Of a stretch of 64,000 nt of DNA, positions 20,638 to 29,790 are shown piece after piece. Under the pieces are notes generated by a model. That model saw only the letters and a program-made list of their open reading frames with translations. It made no database searches and was not told the origin of the DNA. Source of the stretch: Microvirga tunisiensis. Lineage in GTDB: Bacteria; Pseudomonadota; Alphaproteobacteria; Rhizobiales; Beijerinckiaceae. The stretch is from positions 102,241 through 166,240 of the forward strand of contig NZ_VOSK01000002.1 of NCBI RefSeq assembly GCF_009296175.1, written 5' to 3'. The stretch's first letter is position 1, and every line of letters begins with the position of its first letter. The position numbers and the translations under genes were made by a program.

Positions 20638-22074
20638 TCAGGATTGGATAAGCTTCTCTGCTCCATAGGCTTCAGCCATGCTGCGGATCTCTGCAAGCTT
20701 GGCTTGAAAGCGTGACCAGTCATCCTCAGCGGCAATGGGAGCCCAGAGCGCCTCGACCTCGTCGATCAGCATGGTGCAGGGTGTAGGCCCTGCAAAATAG
20801 GGGTGGTCGAGTTGCAACTGGGGCGCAGGAGCGAAGGATTCGAGAGCCGCACGGACGGGTTGGAAGGACGGTTGCGCATAGAAGTTTGCAGAGGGACTTT
20901 GCTCTGCACGATGCGCACTCACAAGTCCGCCATACCAGTCGAAGAACGTTTGCTCGAACGGGGCTTTGCTCTCATGGAGAAAAGTCCATAATGCCTTGGC
21001 CAGCGCTCCGTCCTGCTCAAACCCTCTCGATTGCAGACCCAGGCGGCGCAGAATGGCACTTGGAAATTCCCGATGAAGAGCGGGCTCGAATGTTGTGAGC
21101 GCCTGCTCGAGGCTGCTCTGCTGGGCTAAGGGAAGCAGGCATTCTGCAAGACGAAACAGATTCCACAAAAGCGTGTCGGGCTGCCGACCGAAGGCATAAA
21201 GACCGGTCTCGTCGAAATAGGCAGCGGTGAAACCGGGCTCGTAGACGGGCAGGAAGCGCCACGGACCATAATCGAAGCTTTCTCCAGTGACGTTGATGTT
21301 GTCGGTGTTGAGGACGCCGTGGACGAACCCAGCTGCCATCCATTGCGCGCCCATGCGGGCCACACGTCGGCAAACTTCTTCCAGAAAGGCAGCAGCGCGG
21401 TCTGCTTCATCATCGCGCCAGATTTCCGGCATGTTGGTTTGAATGGTGTAGTCGAGAAGCTTGCGGAGATTGTCGGTCTCATCCAGGTAGAGCAACCGCT
21501 GGAACGTTCCGATGCGAATGTGGGAATGGCTGAGACGCACCAGAACGGACGAGCGCGTAGGGGAGGGTTCGTCGCCGCGCTCGAGTTCCTCGCCCGTTTC
21601 GATCAGGCTGAAAGATTTGGACGTTTCGACGCCGAGCGCCTCGAGCATTTCCGTTGCCAGAATCTCCCTCACGCCGCCCTTGAGGGTCAGGCGGCCATCC
21701 GCATGGCGAGACCACGGTGTTTGTCCGCTGCCTTTCGTAGCGAGGTCGAGAAGCCTGCTATCCTGCACATCATGGAGTTGGGCAAAAAGAAAGCCCCGCC
21801 CATCTCCCAGATGCGGATTGTAGGTTCGGAATTGATGGCCATGGTAGCGCAGCGCGAGGGGCTGTTCGAAACTGCCTGGAAGTGGCGCGAAGCGTCCGAG
21901 ATGGTCGATCCACTCCTCATCGGTGAGCGACCCGAGGCCCACACGCTCGGCCCAGCGCTGGTTGCGGTAGCGGAGAATGTGTTGCGGGAATTCCGCCGGA
22001 CGAACGACATCATAGAAATCCGGACCAAGTTCCTGATGGTGCGTCGAGGCGCGATAATCGGCGGAGTGGGGCAT
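20638..22074 (-). CDS. selO: SelO/YdiU family protein adenylyltransferase
   Basis: SelO pseudokinase of 478 residues; family members transfer AMP to Ser, Thr or Tyr of target proteins. Family motifs in order are LRYHGHQFRTYNPHLGDGRG, TKGSGQTPWSRHADGRLTLKGGVRE, VLVRLSHSHIRIGTFQ, HGVLNTDNINVTGESFDYGPWRF and a C-terminal RLGLQSRG segment. The DGRLTLKGG region binds the inverted nucleotide, and the Asn/Asp of NTDN and DYG are the metal-binding positions. The tail ends without the cysteine or selenocysteine found in some homologues. The gene is monocistronic; the 190 bases after its stop show nothing else. Confidence 0.92.
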   Translation of the reverse strand: MPHSADYRASTHHQELGPDFYDVVRPAEFPQHILRYRNQRWAERVGLGSLTDEEWIDHLGRFAPLPGSFEQPLALRYHGHQFRTYNPHLGDGRGFLFAQLHDVQDSRLLDLATKGSGQTPWSRHADGRLTLKGGVREILATEMLEALGVETSKSFSLIETGEELERGDEPSPTRSSVLVRLSHSHIRIGTFQRLLYLDETDNLRKLLDYTIQTNMPEIWRDDEADRAAAFLEEVCRRVARMGAQWMAAGFVHGVLNTDNINVTGESFDYGPWRFLPVYEPGFTAAYFDETGLYAFGRQPDTLLWNLFRLAECLLPLAQQSSLEQALTTFEPALHREFPSAILRRLGLQSRGFEQDGALAKALWTFLHESKAPFEQTFFDWYGGLVSAHRAEQSPSANFYAQPSFQPVRAALESFAPAPQLQLDHPYFAGPTPCTMLIDEVEALWAPIAAEDDWSRFQAKLAEIRSMAEAYGAEKLIQS

Positions 22075-22440
22075 GTACGATATCCCATGAACTCGTGTTC
22101 AATTCCAACGCAACCGAAATGTTCAGAATTGCCGAGGCAGATCAAACGGACGTCAGCAAGGTTGTTGCAAGGCTTCGGTTCCCGAGGCAGGGGACGTGAT
22201 CGACCGAAGTATAAATCCGTACAACATTACAATGCGGGACAGATTTGAGCCAACACGCGATCCTGCCAAAAAATAATGCACGACCGGGACAGTGACAAAA
22301 AGCTCTGCCTTTTCCTCGCGTTCTGCCGCGTTGTTCAAGCGTCGAGCCGTCATCGTCTCGACAATCTGTGCTTTGGTCTATTGGCTGCAGCCGAGAGGTC
22401 CCCTAGGATTCCTCAAACAAAGCAGACGGGAGGAAGGTTT
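22075..22440. other. Intergenic region between divergent selO and a small membrane-protein gene
   Basis: The 366 bases between the two divergent start codons must hold both promoters, but no -35/-10 pair stood out convincingly. There is no conserved open frame, no repeat of the families seen elsewhere in the window and no clear hairpin. Confidence 0.5.
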
Positions 22441-22641
22441 ATGGCATTCAAGGATGTGCTGAGCCTTTGCGGCCGGGTCGGTCTGATCGTGGCTGCGTTC
22501 GCGTTCGTCGCTGGGATCGTTGCAGGTCCTCTCCTTGAAAGAGTCTGGTCGGCGCGTGTGACGGTCACGCAAAACAACGATACTCCTCTTCCAATTCCGC
22601 CCAAGGTCCCCGCGGATCCTCAGGCAGGAAAGCCGGGCTAA
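22441..22641 (+). CDS. Small single-pass membrane protein, unknown function
   Basis: A 66-residue protein with one hydrophobic helix at about residues 12-33 (GLIVAAFAFVAGIVAGPLL). A proline-rich polar tail follows (PLPIPPKVPADPQAGKPG). The strong ribosome site GGAGGAAGG seven bases upstream makes the ATG at 22441 convincing; the open frame extends upstream without support. The topology cannot be fixed from sequence alone. No family was recognised. Confidence 0.65.
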   Translation: MAFKDVLSLCGRVGLIVAAFAFVAGIVAGPLLERVWSARVTVTQNNDTPLPIPPKVPADPQAGKPG

Positions 22642-22722
22642 CACCTTTTTAGAACTCTTCGGTTCATACCACATCGTCCCCGGTGCAGGTCGGGATGCGG
22701 TTCCTTTTGTGGGAAGGGTGCG

Positions 22723-23097
22723 ATGAGCAGCGAGACCATTATACGGCAAGAGATCCGTGACTCTCTGGGCTTCGTCCGCAGCATGATCGATCATTATTCG
22801 GGCCTTTATTCGGGCGAGAACCTGACCCGGGACGTGCTTCGTTTTTGCGACGAGATGACGACTTGTGAGGAACCGAACTACCGGCTGAGGGAAGCGCGGC
22901 GCATCGTCGAAGAACGCTGCCGTCAACTGGCCCAGGCAACGGACCGCTTTGCCCAACGCGACCCTGCTTCGATCGCCGCGTTGCGGGCTCAGGCCGTTGC
23001 TGCCATCGACATGTTCCAGGACGCCGCTTTCGAATGGCGCAAATCCCGCAGAGCCATCCCATCGTCCGGGCACTTGCTGCGCAGAAAAAGTCTTTAG
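22723..23097 (+). CDS. Hypothetical protein, probably helical
   Basis: A 124-residue soluble protein rich in Arg, Glu and Ala and predicted by eye to be mostly helical. It contains CDEMTTCEEPNYRLREARRIVEERCRQLAQATDRF. The start has GGAAGGG at the right distance. It is co-directional with the small membrane protein 81 bases upstream and converges on the L,D-transpeptidase gene. A hairpin with AGCGCCTT/AAGGCGCT arms spans both gene ends and may act as a bidirectional terminator. No known domain was recognised. Confidence 0.6.
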   Translation: MSSETIIRQEIRDSLGFVRSMIDHYSGLYSGENLTRDVLRFCDEMTTCEEPNYRLREARRIVEERCRQLAQATDRFAQRDPASIAALRAQAVAAIDMFQDAAFEWRKSRRAIPSSGHLLRRKSL

Positions 23098-23120
23098 CGC
23101 CTTGTTGATCCTACATCATT

Positions 23121-24506
23121 TTAAAGGCGCTTGGGCTTGATCGACGCCGTTGCAGGAACGTCCACGACTTGCGGCTCTGACAGAGGATCGCCCCTCGGCG
23201 TGTCGAGTCCATAGACATCATCGCGGAAGTGCACGGCGCCGTCTGCCGTCGCATAGCCTGTCAGATAGACCCATGCGACGGGAAGAGGCTTGTCGAGACG
23301 GATGTCCTGACGTGTCGCGCTGGCGATGGCTGTATCGATCCCTTCTCTCGTCCATGGTCCGCCCTGCCCATTGGTCCCGCGCAGCAGCCATTCGGCAAAA
23401 TCGGCCACATCGGCCACGCGAACGCAGCCCGAAGAATGAAAGCGCGCATCCTGCGCGAAGAGCTGCTTCTTGGGCGTGTCGTGCATGTAAACGGCATGCT
23501 TGTTCGGCATGTCGATGCGGATCTGTCCGAGCGAATTGATCGCTCCGGGATCCTGGCGCAGCGTGTAGTTCACCGCATTCTGCGTCGACCAGTCGAGCGT
23601 CTTTGGATCGACCTCCTGTCCCTTCGCATCGAGAATGCGGATCTTCATCTTCTCCAGATAACCGGGATCCTTCCGGACATGGGGAATGATGTCCTTCTTG
23701 ATCAAAGAGACAGGTACAGTCCAAGTTGGGTTGAGGTTGACGGCGGTGACGCGCGTTTCGACAACGGGCGAGGGACGATCCACCTTGCCGGCAATGGCGA
23801 CAAAGCGGCGAGCCACCTGTCCGCGTTCGACCGCTTCGACGGCGGTGGATGGAATGTTGACGACCACATAGCGTTCGCCGAAAGAAAACGTGGAGCCGGC
23901 CAGCCGTTGAGCGGAAGCCGTGAGCTGGCGGTGGCGCGTGAGTGCCGGGACGTTCAGCGCTTCCAGGGTTCGCGCCCGCACAGCGCCCGATTCCGGCAGG
24001 CCGTGACGAGCCTGGAAACGCCTGACGGCATTTGCCAGTTCGGCATCGAAGCTCGTGCCTGTGCCGAGATCGGCAGAAAGATCGCCCTCCGAGGCAAGGC
24101 GTTGCCGAAGGATTTCGACGAGAGGGCCCTTGTCGCCCGTCTTCAGCACCGTGCCTGCGGGCAGGCTAGGCCATCCTCCCGTCTCGGCGATGCGCTTATA
24201 GGTCCAGGCCGCCCGCATCGTGTTGATGAAGGTGCTGGCGTCCAGAGTAGGGCGCGGGTCCTGCGAGATCGAGACCACAGGCGCGGGCGCGGCCTTCTCG
24301 ACAGGCTTGACGGGTCCTATCGCTGCTGCTTTCGGTCGCAGGTTCGTTCCCCCGGTCGGAGGCGCCGGAATGCTCGGCAAAGTCTGTACCGGAGTGGCTG
24401 AGGAAATATTCTCGGCGGCTGCGAAGGCGCCCGAACTGCTCCCGAGGGAGGAGCATGAGAGCAGAGCCAATCCGAAGCAGAGACGTTTTGCATTCCCATA
24501 GGTCAT
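23121..24506 (-). CDS. L,D-transpeptidase of the YcbB type (YkuD domain with peptidoglycan-binding domain)
   Basis: Exported cell-wall enzyme of 461 residues that would form 3-3 peptidoglycan crosslinks or anchor proteins. The N-terminus is a signal peptide; LALLSC could be read as a lipobox, while AFA-AAEN would suit signal peptidase I. After a proline/alanine-rich linker there is a peptidoglycan-binding helical domain (LVEILRQRLASEGDLS, RRFQARHGLPESGAV). The YkuD catalytic domain follows, with YMHDTPKKQLF and the nucleophile motif HSSGCVRVADV. Length and order match the YcbB group. It is divergent from the Mfd-like gene. Confidence 0.93.
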   Translation of the reverse strand: MTYGNAKRLCFGLALLSCSSLGSSSGAFAAAENISSATPVQTLPSIPAPPTGGTNLRPKAAAIGPVKPVEKAAPAPVVSISQDPRPTLDASTFINTMRAAWTYKRIAETGGWPSLPAGTVLKTGDKGPLVEILRQRLASEGDLSADLGTGTSFDAELANAVRRFQARHGLPESGAVRARTLEALNVPALTRHRQLTASAQRLAGSTFSFGERYVVVNIPSTAVEAVERGQVARRFVAIAGKVDRPSPVVETRVTAVNLNPTWTVPVSLIKKDIIPHVRKDPGYLEKMKIRILDAKGQEVDPKTLDWSTQNAVNYTLRQDPGAINSLGQIRIDMPNKHAVYMHDTPKKQLFAQDARFHSSGCVRVADVADFAEWLLRGTNGQGGPWTREGIDTAIASATRQDIRLDKPLPVAWVYLTGYATADGAVHFRDDVYGLDTPRGDPLSEPQVVDVPATASIKPKRL

Positions 24507-24627
24507 GCCCGGATTATGAGCGACGTTGGTTTACAAAATGCTGTCGAGGGGCTGCCGTCGAGTGCTTGCAACTGCGGCAGCGCCTGAACGTTGTCCTCGG
24601 TCCCGAGCCCCGTCACACGAGTTCCCC

Positions 24628-27600
24628 ATGCGCGCCAAGCCTGCCCCCTCCCAGGATATCAGGCGGATCGACCTTACCTTGCCGCCTTCCTTGGGGCTCC
24701 ATGCCGTGCGGCTGCTCGAACAGGTGAAGGAGGCCGGGCCGGCAGGAATCATCTATGTTGCAGGAGGGGAACGCTGGGCTGAGCAGTTGGTGCAGGCATT
24801 GAAGGGGTTGGCCCCCGAACTCGCCGTTTACCTCCTGCCTCCATGGGATTGTCTTCCATACGACAGTGCTTCGCCCTCGCGGGAGGCTATGGGGCGACGC
24901 ATTGCGGTTCTCCGGCGCATGAGCGGAGCAAGCACGACTCCGCGGCTCCTGGTAACGAGCGCTGCAGCGATCCTTCAGCGCGTGCCGCCGCGCACCGTCG
25001 CGAGGAACGCCGTCTTCAGCCTCCGAACAGGCGAAGAATTCTCTCCGGATGCTCTGAGACGCTACCTCCATCATGCCGGCTACATCCTCGATGAGAGAGT
25101 GGATGAGCCCGGCGAGGCCGCTATCCGAGGGCAGGTGATCGATCTCTTCCCAGCCGACAGCCCCTTGCCCTATCGGGTCGAGCACGACGGGCGAACCGTC
25201 GCGGCCATCCGTTCCTATGATCCGATCTCCCAATTGAGCGAAACCGAGGTTGACCATCTCCTGATCGGACCCGCTTCGGAGGTCATCCTGCACGAGGCCG
25301 GAGACAGCGATGCATCCATCGAGCGGTTCGACGGAATGGAGCATCAATTGCCGGATTACTGCGCGCATCTGGAGACCGTCTTCGATTACTGGCCGGATGC
25401 GGCAGTCGTTGTGGATACAAAAGCCGAGGAGAGGCGGCAGCTTGTGATGGAGCAGATCGCGGACGCCTATGGAAGTCGGGCGAATTTGCGCACGCAAGGC
25501 AGCGCCAAGATATCTGCCGTGTCGCCCGAGCGGCTTTTCATCCAGGACGACGAGTGGGCCGACGTCCTGTCGAAGCGCCGTCTTACCTTCATTCATGCCG
25601 CATCGAAGGATGATTCTCCACTCAGCGCGGTGCCGAATTTCGCGATCGCCTCAAAGCCTTCGAAGGCCCTTGCAGATTTTCTTCGCCCTCAGTCGGGTGC
25701 CGGTCGAAAGATCGTTCTGGCAGCGGCAGCCCGATCGGATCTGAACAGGCTCAAGCGCCGGGTTCAATCCATCGGGCGCCCTGACAATGTCGGTAGCTGG
25801 AGCGATGTCGTCGACGGCCCATCCGGGGGATGGTTTGCGTTGCAGGCCGATCTCAAGAAGGGCTTCATTGATGAGCGCGATGGCATCGCGCTGATCACTG
25901 CCACCGACGTCCTGGGTAGCCGCGTCAGCGCTGGCGCCGAGAAGGAGGTGAGTCCTGCCGCTCCGAATTTTACGGATACTGGATTCCAGATCGGCGACGC
26001 CATCGTCCATGTCGATCACGGCATCGGAGTGCTCGAGGGCATGGAGACCATAGATGCCGGCGATGCCGGCGTAGGCGATGCCATTAGACTCGGTTATGCG
26101 GCCGGCACGACGCTCCTGATTCCCGCAACCGAGATGGACCGCGTCTGGCGCTATGGTGCGATGTCGGACTCCATTTCCCTGGATAAGCTGAAAGGCGATG
26201 CATGGTCCGTCCGACGTGAGAAGATCGAAACGGAAATCGAGGAAACAGCCAAACACCTGATCGGCCTGGTCGAGGCTCGCAAGGCGGTGAAGCTGGAGCC
26301 GCTTGTCCCACCGAGCCGCGAGTATGAACGCTTCGTCGCTCGGTTTCCTTTTTCTGAGACAGCGGACCAGATTCGCGCCATCGAGGATGTTCTCGAGGAT
26401 CTCTCATCGGGACGGCCCATGGACCGCCTGATCTGCGGCGATGTCGGCTTCGGCAAGACGGAGGTCGCCTTGCGTGCAGCCGCCGCGGCTGCGCTCTCCG
26501 GCAAGCAAGTGGCCGTTGTCGCTCCGACGACCGTTCTGGCACGCCAGCATGTACGAAGCTTTCAGAGACGTTTTGCCGGTCTCGGCATCGAGATTGCGCA
26601 TCTCTCCCGTCTCGTGACACCGGCCGAAGCTCGAGCCGTGAAGAAGGGTCTGGCCGATGGCACGATCCGCATCGTCATCGGCACTCATGCGCTCGCCGCA
26701 AAAGGCGTGACCTTCAAGGATCTCGGACTTGTCGTCATTGACGAGGAGCAGCGGTTTGGTGCGGCGCATAAGGCCAGACTCAGGAACTTGGCCGCTGGGG
26801 GCCATGTACTGACCCTGACTGCCACGCCGATCCCACGGACGCTGCAATCGGCATTGGTCGGCTTGCAGGAATTGAGCATCATCGCGACGCCTCCGGCGCG
26901 CCGGCAGCCGATCCGCACGTTCCTGACGCCATTCGATCCGGCAAGTGTCCGCGATGCGCTCATGCGCGAGCGGCGCCGCGGCGGCCAAAGCTTCGTCGTC
27001 TGCTCCCGTGTCGAGGACATCGAGCCGATGCGTGACCGGCTGACAAAGCTCGCCCCGGAACTGGACATCATGGTTGCTCACGGGCAGATGCCTCCTGCCG
27101 AGACGGACGATGTGATGGTGCGCTTTGCCGACGGTGAGGGAGATGTCCTTCTGGCGACCAACATCATCGAGAGCGGTCTGGACGTTCCCCGTGCCAACAC
27201 CATGCTGGTCTGGCGAGCCGACCGTTTCGGACTATCGCAACTGCACCAACTTCGCGGGCGCGTCGGGCGCGGGCGCATCAGGGGAACCGCCTATCTGCTG
27301 ACGGAGCCCGGCCAGGAACTTCCGAACGCGACGGAAAAGCGCTTGCGGACCTTGACGGCTCTCGATCGGCTTGGAGCAGGATTTGCCATCAGCGCGCAGG
27401 ATCTCGATCAGCGCGGGGCAGGTGCGCTGCTGGGCGAGGAGCAGACCGGCCACGTCAAGCTGATCGGCACCGACCTCTACCAGCATATGCTCAAACATGC
27501 CTTGCGTGGCGAGACCCTCGGCGATGACTGGACACCCGAGCTCAATATCGGACTGGCCGGCACAATTCCGGAAGAGTATATGAACGAGCCCGAGATGAGG

Positions 27601-27960
27601 ATCAACCTCTATGCCCGCCTGGCTCGTTTCGACTCCTATGAAACAATCGACGAGCTGGAGGCGGAAATCGAGGATCGCTTCGGGTCCATACCCGAGCCTG
27701 TTCAAAATCTTCTGAGGCTCGCAAACCTGCGGCAACTCTGCCGACGTCTCGGAATAGCCCGCATCGATGCAGGGCCGCAGGCGATCGCTCTGACGTTTCG
27801 ACCCGGCTCAGCGGAGAAGCTCTCTCTGCAAAAGAAGATCGACGCTTCGGAAGGAATGCTGCACTGGAGCAAGGAACGTCTCGTCTTCTCGGTATCCAGT
27901 GAGCAGGCAGAGGAGCGTCAGAAGCGGATCTTGGAATTGCTGGATTCTCTCGAACCATGA
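24628..27960 (+). CDS. mfd: Mfd-type transcription-repair coupling factor or paralogue
   Basis: Superfamily 2 translocase of about 1110 residues. In order it has a UvrB-like N-terminal region (LPPWDCLPYDSASPSREAMGRRIAVLRRM and GQVIDLFPADSPLPYRVE), the CarD-like polymerase-binding domain (GDAIVHVDHGIGVLEGMETIDAG), Walker A GDVGFGKTEVALRA, DEEQRFG, TATPIPRTLQSAL, the TRG motif region (AQDLDQRGAGALLGEEQTGHV) and the C-terminal TRCF domain. Known Mfd removes stalled RNA polymerase and recruits UvrA. The ATG at 24628 (MRAKPAPSQDIRR) is chosen because the 34 codons before it are not family-like. Several motifs differ from housekeeping Mfd (GFGKT for GYGKT, a short RID loop), so it may be a second copy. 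Confidence 0.88.
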   Translation: MRAKPAPSQDIRRIDLTLPPSLGLHAVRLLEQVKEAGPAGIIYVAGGERWAEQLVQALKGLAPELAVYLLPPWDCLPYDSASPSREAMGRRIAVLRRMSGASTTPRLLVTSAAAILQRVPPRTVARNAVFSLRTGEEFSPDALRRYLHHAGYILDERVDEPGEAAIRGQVIDLFPADSPLPYRVEHDGRTVAAIRSYDPISQLSETEVDHLLIGPASEVILHEAGDSDASIERFDGMEHQLPDYCAHLETVFDYWPDAAVVVDTKAEERRQLVMEQIADAYGSRANLRTQGSAKISAVSPERLFIQDDEWADVLSKRRLTFIHAASKDDSPLSAVPNFAIASKPSKALADFLRPQSGAGRKIVLAAAARSDLNRLKRRVQSIGRPDNVGSWSDVVDGPSGGWFALQADLKKGFIDERDGIALITATDVLGSRVSAGAEKEVSPAAPNFTDTGFQIGDAIVHVDHGIGVLEGMETIDAGDAGVGDAIRLGYAAGTTLLIPATEMDRVWRYGAMSDSISLDKLKGDAWSVRREKIETEIEETAKHLIGLVEARKAVKLEPLVPPSREYERFVARFPFSETADQIRAIEDVLEDLSSGRPMDRLICGDVGFGKTEVALRAAAAAALSGKQVAVVAPTTVLARQHVRSFQRRFAGLGIEIAHLSRLVTPAEARAVKKGLADGTIRIVIGTHALAAKGVTFKDLGLVVIDEEQRFGAAHKARLRNLAAGGHVLTLTATPIPRTLQSALVGLQELSIIATPPARRQPIRTFLTPFDPASVRDALMRERRRGGQSFVVCSRVEDIEPMRDRLTKLAPELDIMVAHGQMPPAETDDVMVRFADGEGDVLLATNIIESGLDVPRANTMLVWRADRFGLSQLHQLRGRVGRGRIRGTAYLLTEPGQELPNATEKRLRTLTALDRLGAGFAISAQDLDQRGAGALLGEEQTGHVKLIGTDLYQHMLKHALRGETLGDDWTPELNIGLAGTIPEEYMNEPEMRINLYARLARFDSYETIDELEAEIEDRFGSIPEPVQNLLRLANLRQLCRRLGIARIDAGPQAIALTFRPGSAEKLSLQKKIDASEGMLHWSKERLVFSVSSEQAEERQKRILELLDSLEP

Positions 27961-28061
27961 ATCGGCCACGTAGCAGTCATGATCTCCTTGGAGAGAATGA
28001 GCTCTGAACGGATTTGGCCCAACGGACTTAATACTGAAATCGTCTTGATCGTGAGGAGCCT

Positions 28062-28289
28062 ATGACGTCCGAGGAAATCAAGGAACTGAACGCTGCACGC
28101 GAAAACCTTGTGAAGCGACGCAGGGAGATGGCGCGGCAGATTTCCGAGGCGCCGCTTCCCTCCATTGAGATGGCGGAGGAGCTCACGAAAATCCTTGTAG
28201 CCATCGAAGCCTTGGATCGAGCCCTCAACGAGGCTGGCCATCCCTATATGAGCCAGGGCGTGGTCGAACAGCTCAGGGCCGATAGTTGA
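28062..28289 (+). CDS. Small hypothetical coiled-coil protein
   Basis: A 75-residue, highly charged protein, mostly two helices (EEIKELNAARENLVKRRREMARQI and MAEELTKILVAIEALDRALNEAGH). A ribosome site GAGGAG precedes the ATG. It lies 101 bases after the Mfd-like gene and may be co-transcribed. No family was recognised. Confidence 0.6.
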   Translation: MTSEEIKELNAARENLVKRRREMARQISEAPLPSIEMAEELTKILVAIEALDRALNEAGHPYMSQGVVEQLRADS

Positions 28290-28292
28290 TCT

Positions 28293-28850
28293 CTAAAGCT
28301 TGATCCGTCCAACGACATCGAAACCGGCGCCCGGCTTCGGCCGGAGTACGAGCATTTCGCCCTCGCCGGGAAAGACGCCGGTGAGCGTCGTGATGTTGAC
28401 CTGATGCGTGACGAGCACCAGGACGGCATTTAAGCGCCAGTCCTGAACGGTCCGGCGAACGGCTTGCGTCTGGGCCAGCTCCTGGTCCCGTCCTGAGAAG
28501 AACGAATCCAGCGGCGGGAAAGGCTCCGTCCGGCTGCCGAAGGCCAGGCGGGCGGTGTCGAGCGCGTGGCACCAGCGGCTCGAGAGCACCCGCCCGACGG
28601 AGATCTGCCGGGCCCTGAACGCCTCTCCGATGGCCTCGGCCTGCCGACGGCCCTCCGCCGAGAGGTTGCGCTGCGTTGCGCAATCCGCAAGCCGGAAGTT
28701 GGCCGGGTCGCCCGTTCCCGGCGCGCGGGCATGCCGCAACAGGGCAATCGTGCCGCCGTCCCGCAGAGCCTGCCATGCTTCCTCGGATGCCCGAAGGCCC
28801 TGAGGCCAGGCCATTGCCAAAAGGACCAGAAATGCCAGCGCGATAGGCAT
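28293..28850 (-). CDS. Exported histidine phosphatase family protein
   Basis: A 185-residue branch member of the histidine phosphatase superfamily with a signal peptide (MPIALAFLVLLAMAWPQGLRA). The phosphate-accepting motif is IALLRHARAPG, the second half has SSRWCHALDTARLAF, and the second histidine is in LVTHQVNITTLTG. The substrate cannot be told from sequence. It converges with the small coiled-coil gene, with three bases between the stops. Confidence 0.85.
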   Translation of the reverse strand: MPIALAFLVLLAMAWPQGLRASEEAWQALRDGGTIALLRHARAPGTGDPANFRLADCATQRNLSAEGRRQAEAIGEAFRARQISVGRVLSSRWCHALDTARLAFGSRTEPFPPLDSFFSGRDQELAQTQAVRRTVQDWRLNAVLVLVTHQVNITTLTGVFPGEGEMLVLRPKPGAGFDVVGRIKL

Positions 28851-28957
28851 GCGTCACCTGCCGATCCTTATGCCGCTATCTCTTATAGGAATACCCGCTC
28901 ACCGAGAGACGCAACGTCGGATAATGGCACAGGTTCCTGGAGGCATCCTGCTTGATT

Positions 28958-29779
28958 TCAAGCTTCGGCTGCCAGCTCGACGAGCATGTCTACGAGCGGG
29001 TCGCTTGGGGTGGAAAGTCCGGCGACGACGTCGAAGTGATGCGCTCCGGGCACCTCGTGATAGCGTGTCGCAACGCCCGCCTGGCCCCACCGCTCGACGA
29101 TGGCGTGGGACTGGCGCAGGAATTCGCTGCTTTCGGCCCCTCCGACCACCGCAATGAGTCGTCCGCTCGTCGGTGGGTTCCACTCAAGGGGGCTCAGGCG
29201 GTTCGCCTCCTCGACGGTGAGCCCGAGCGCCTTGTTGATCGAGGTCGGGACCAGCGGAGGCAGGTCGAACAGGCCGGAAATGGGCATGGCGGTGCGAACG
29301 GGCATCTCTAACGCGTTAGGTCGCGCCATGAGGCATGCCGCCAGATGGCCGCCGGCCGAATGACCGCTCACAACAAGACGTCGGCCCGTGCGTCGCATGA
29401 CGAAATTGGCGGCCGCCTCAATTTCGGAAACGATGTCGGCGAGCTTGGCGGCAGGGGCGAGCGTATAGCTCGGGATCGCAACCGTCAGCCCACGCTCATT
29501 GGCGCCACGAGCCAGATGGCTGGAGGTCGATTTGTCGAGCGACTGCCAGTAGCCGCCATGGATGAACAGCACGATCGGGCCGTCGCCATCGCCGCTTTGC
29601 GGGTAGAACAGGTCAAGCCGATGGCGCTCGCCCGGTCCATAGGCGAGTTCCAGCTCGCAGTGCGCACTTTCTCGATAGGCAGCGGAATCTCGCTGCCAGC
29701 CCGCGATATGGACGGGGTGATCGGGAACGCGGGCCCGGTTGTTGTACTCGGCCTCCAGGTCGAGTTCTTCGGCTGCCAT
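28958..29779 (-). CDS. Alpha/beta hydrolase related to kynurenine formamidase (arylformamidase)
   Basis: A 273-residue alpha/beta hydrolase. FIHGGYWQSLDKS carries the HGGYW motif that marks the eukaryotic-type arylformamidases and their bacterial relatives. The nucleophile is in SGHSAGGHLA, and the catalytic histidine is probably in PGAHHFDVV. Known relatives cleave N-formylkynurenine to kynurenine, a step on the way from tryptophan to anthranilate. It is the last gene of the transporter operon, 11 bases after livF, which supports a role in processing the imported compound. Kynureninase and tryptophan dioxygenase are not in the window, so another amide or ester substrate is possible. Confidence 0.75.
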   Translation of the reverse strand: MAAEELDLEAEYNNRARVPDHPVHIAGWQRDSAAYRESAHCELELAYGPGERHRLDLFYPQSGDGDGPIVLFIHGGYWQSLDKSTSSHLARGANERGLTVAIPSYTLAPAAKLADIVSEIEAAANFVMRRTGRRLVVSGHSAGGHLAACLMARPNALEMPVRTAMPISGLFDLPPLVPTSINKALGLTVEEANRLSPLEWNPPTSGRLIAVVGGAESSEFLRQSHAIVERWGQAGVATRYHEVPGAHHFDVVAGLSTPSDPLVDMLVELAAEA

Positions 29780-29790
29780 CGCGATTATCC

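Noticed and set aside
24526..24627. 34-codon N-terminal extension of the Mfd-like gene
   Set aside because: The residues are unlike Mfd and lie in the divergent promoter region with the L,D-transpeptidase gene; MRAKPAP gives a normal start.
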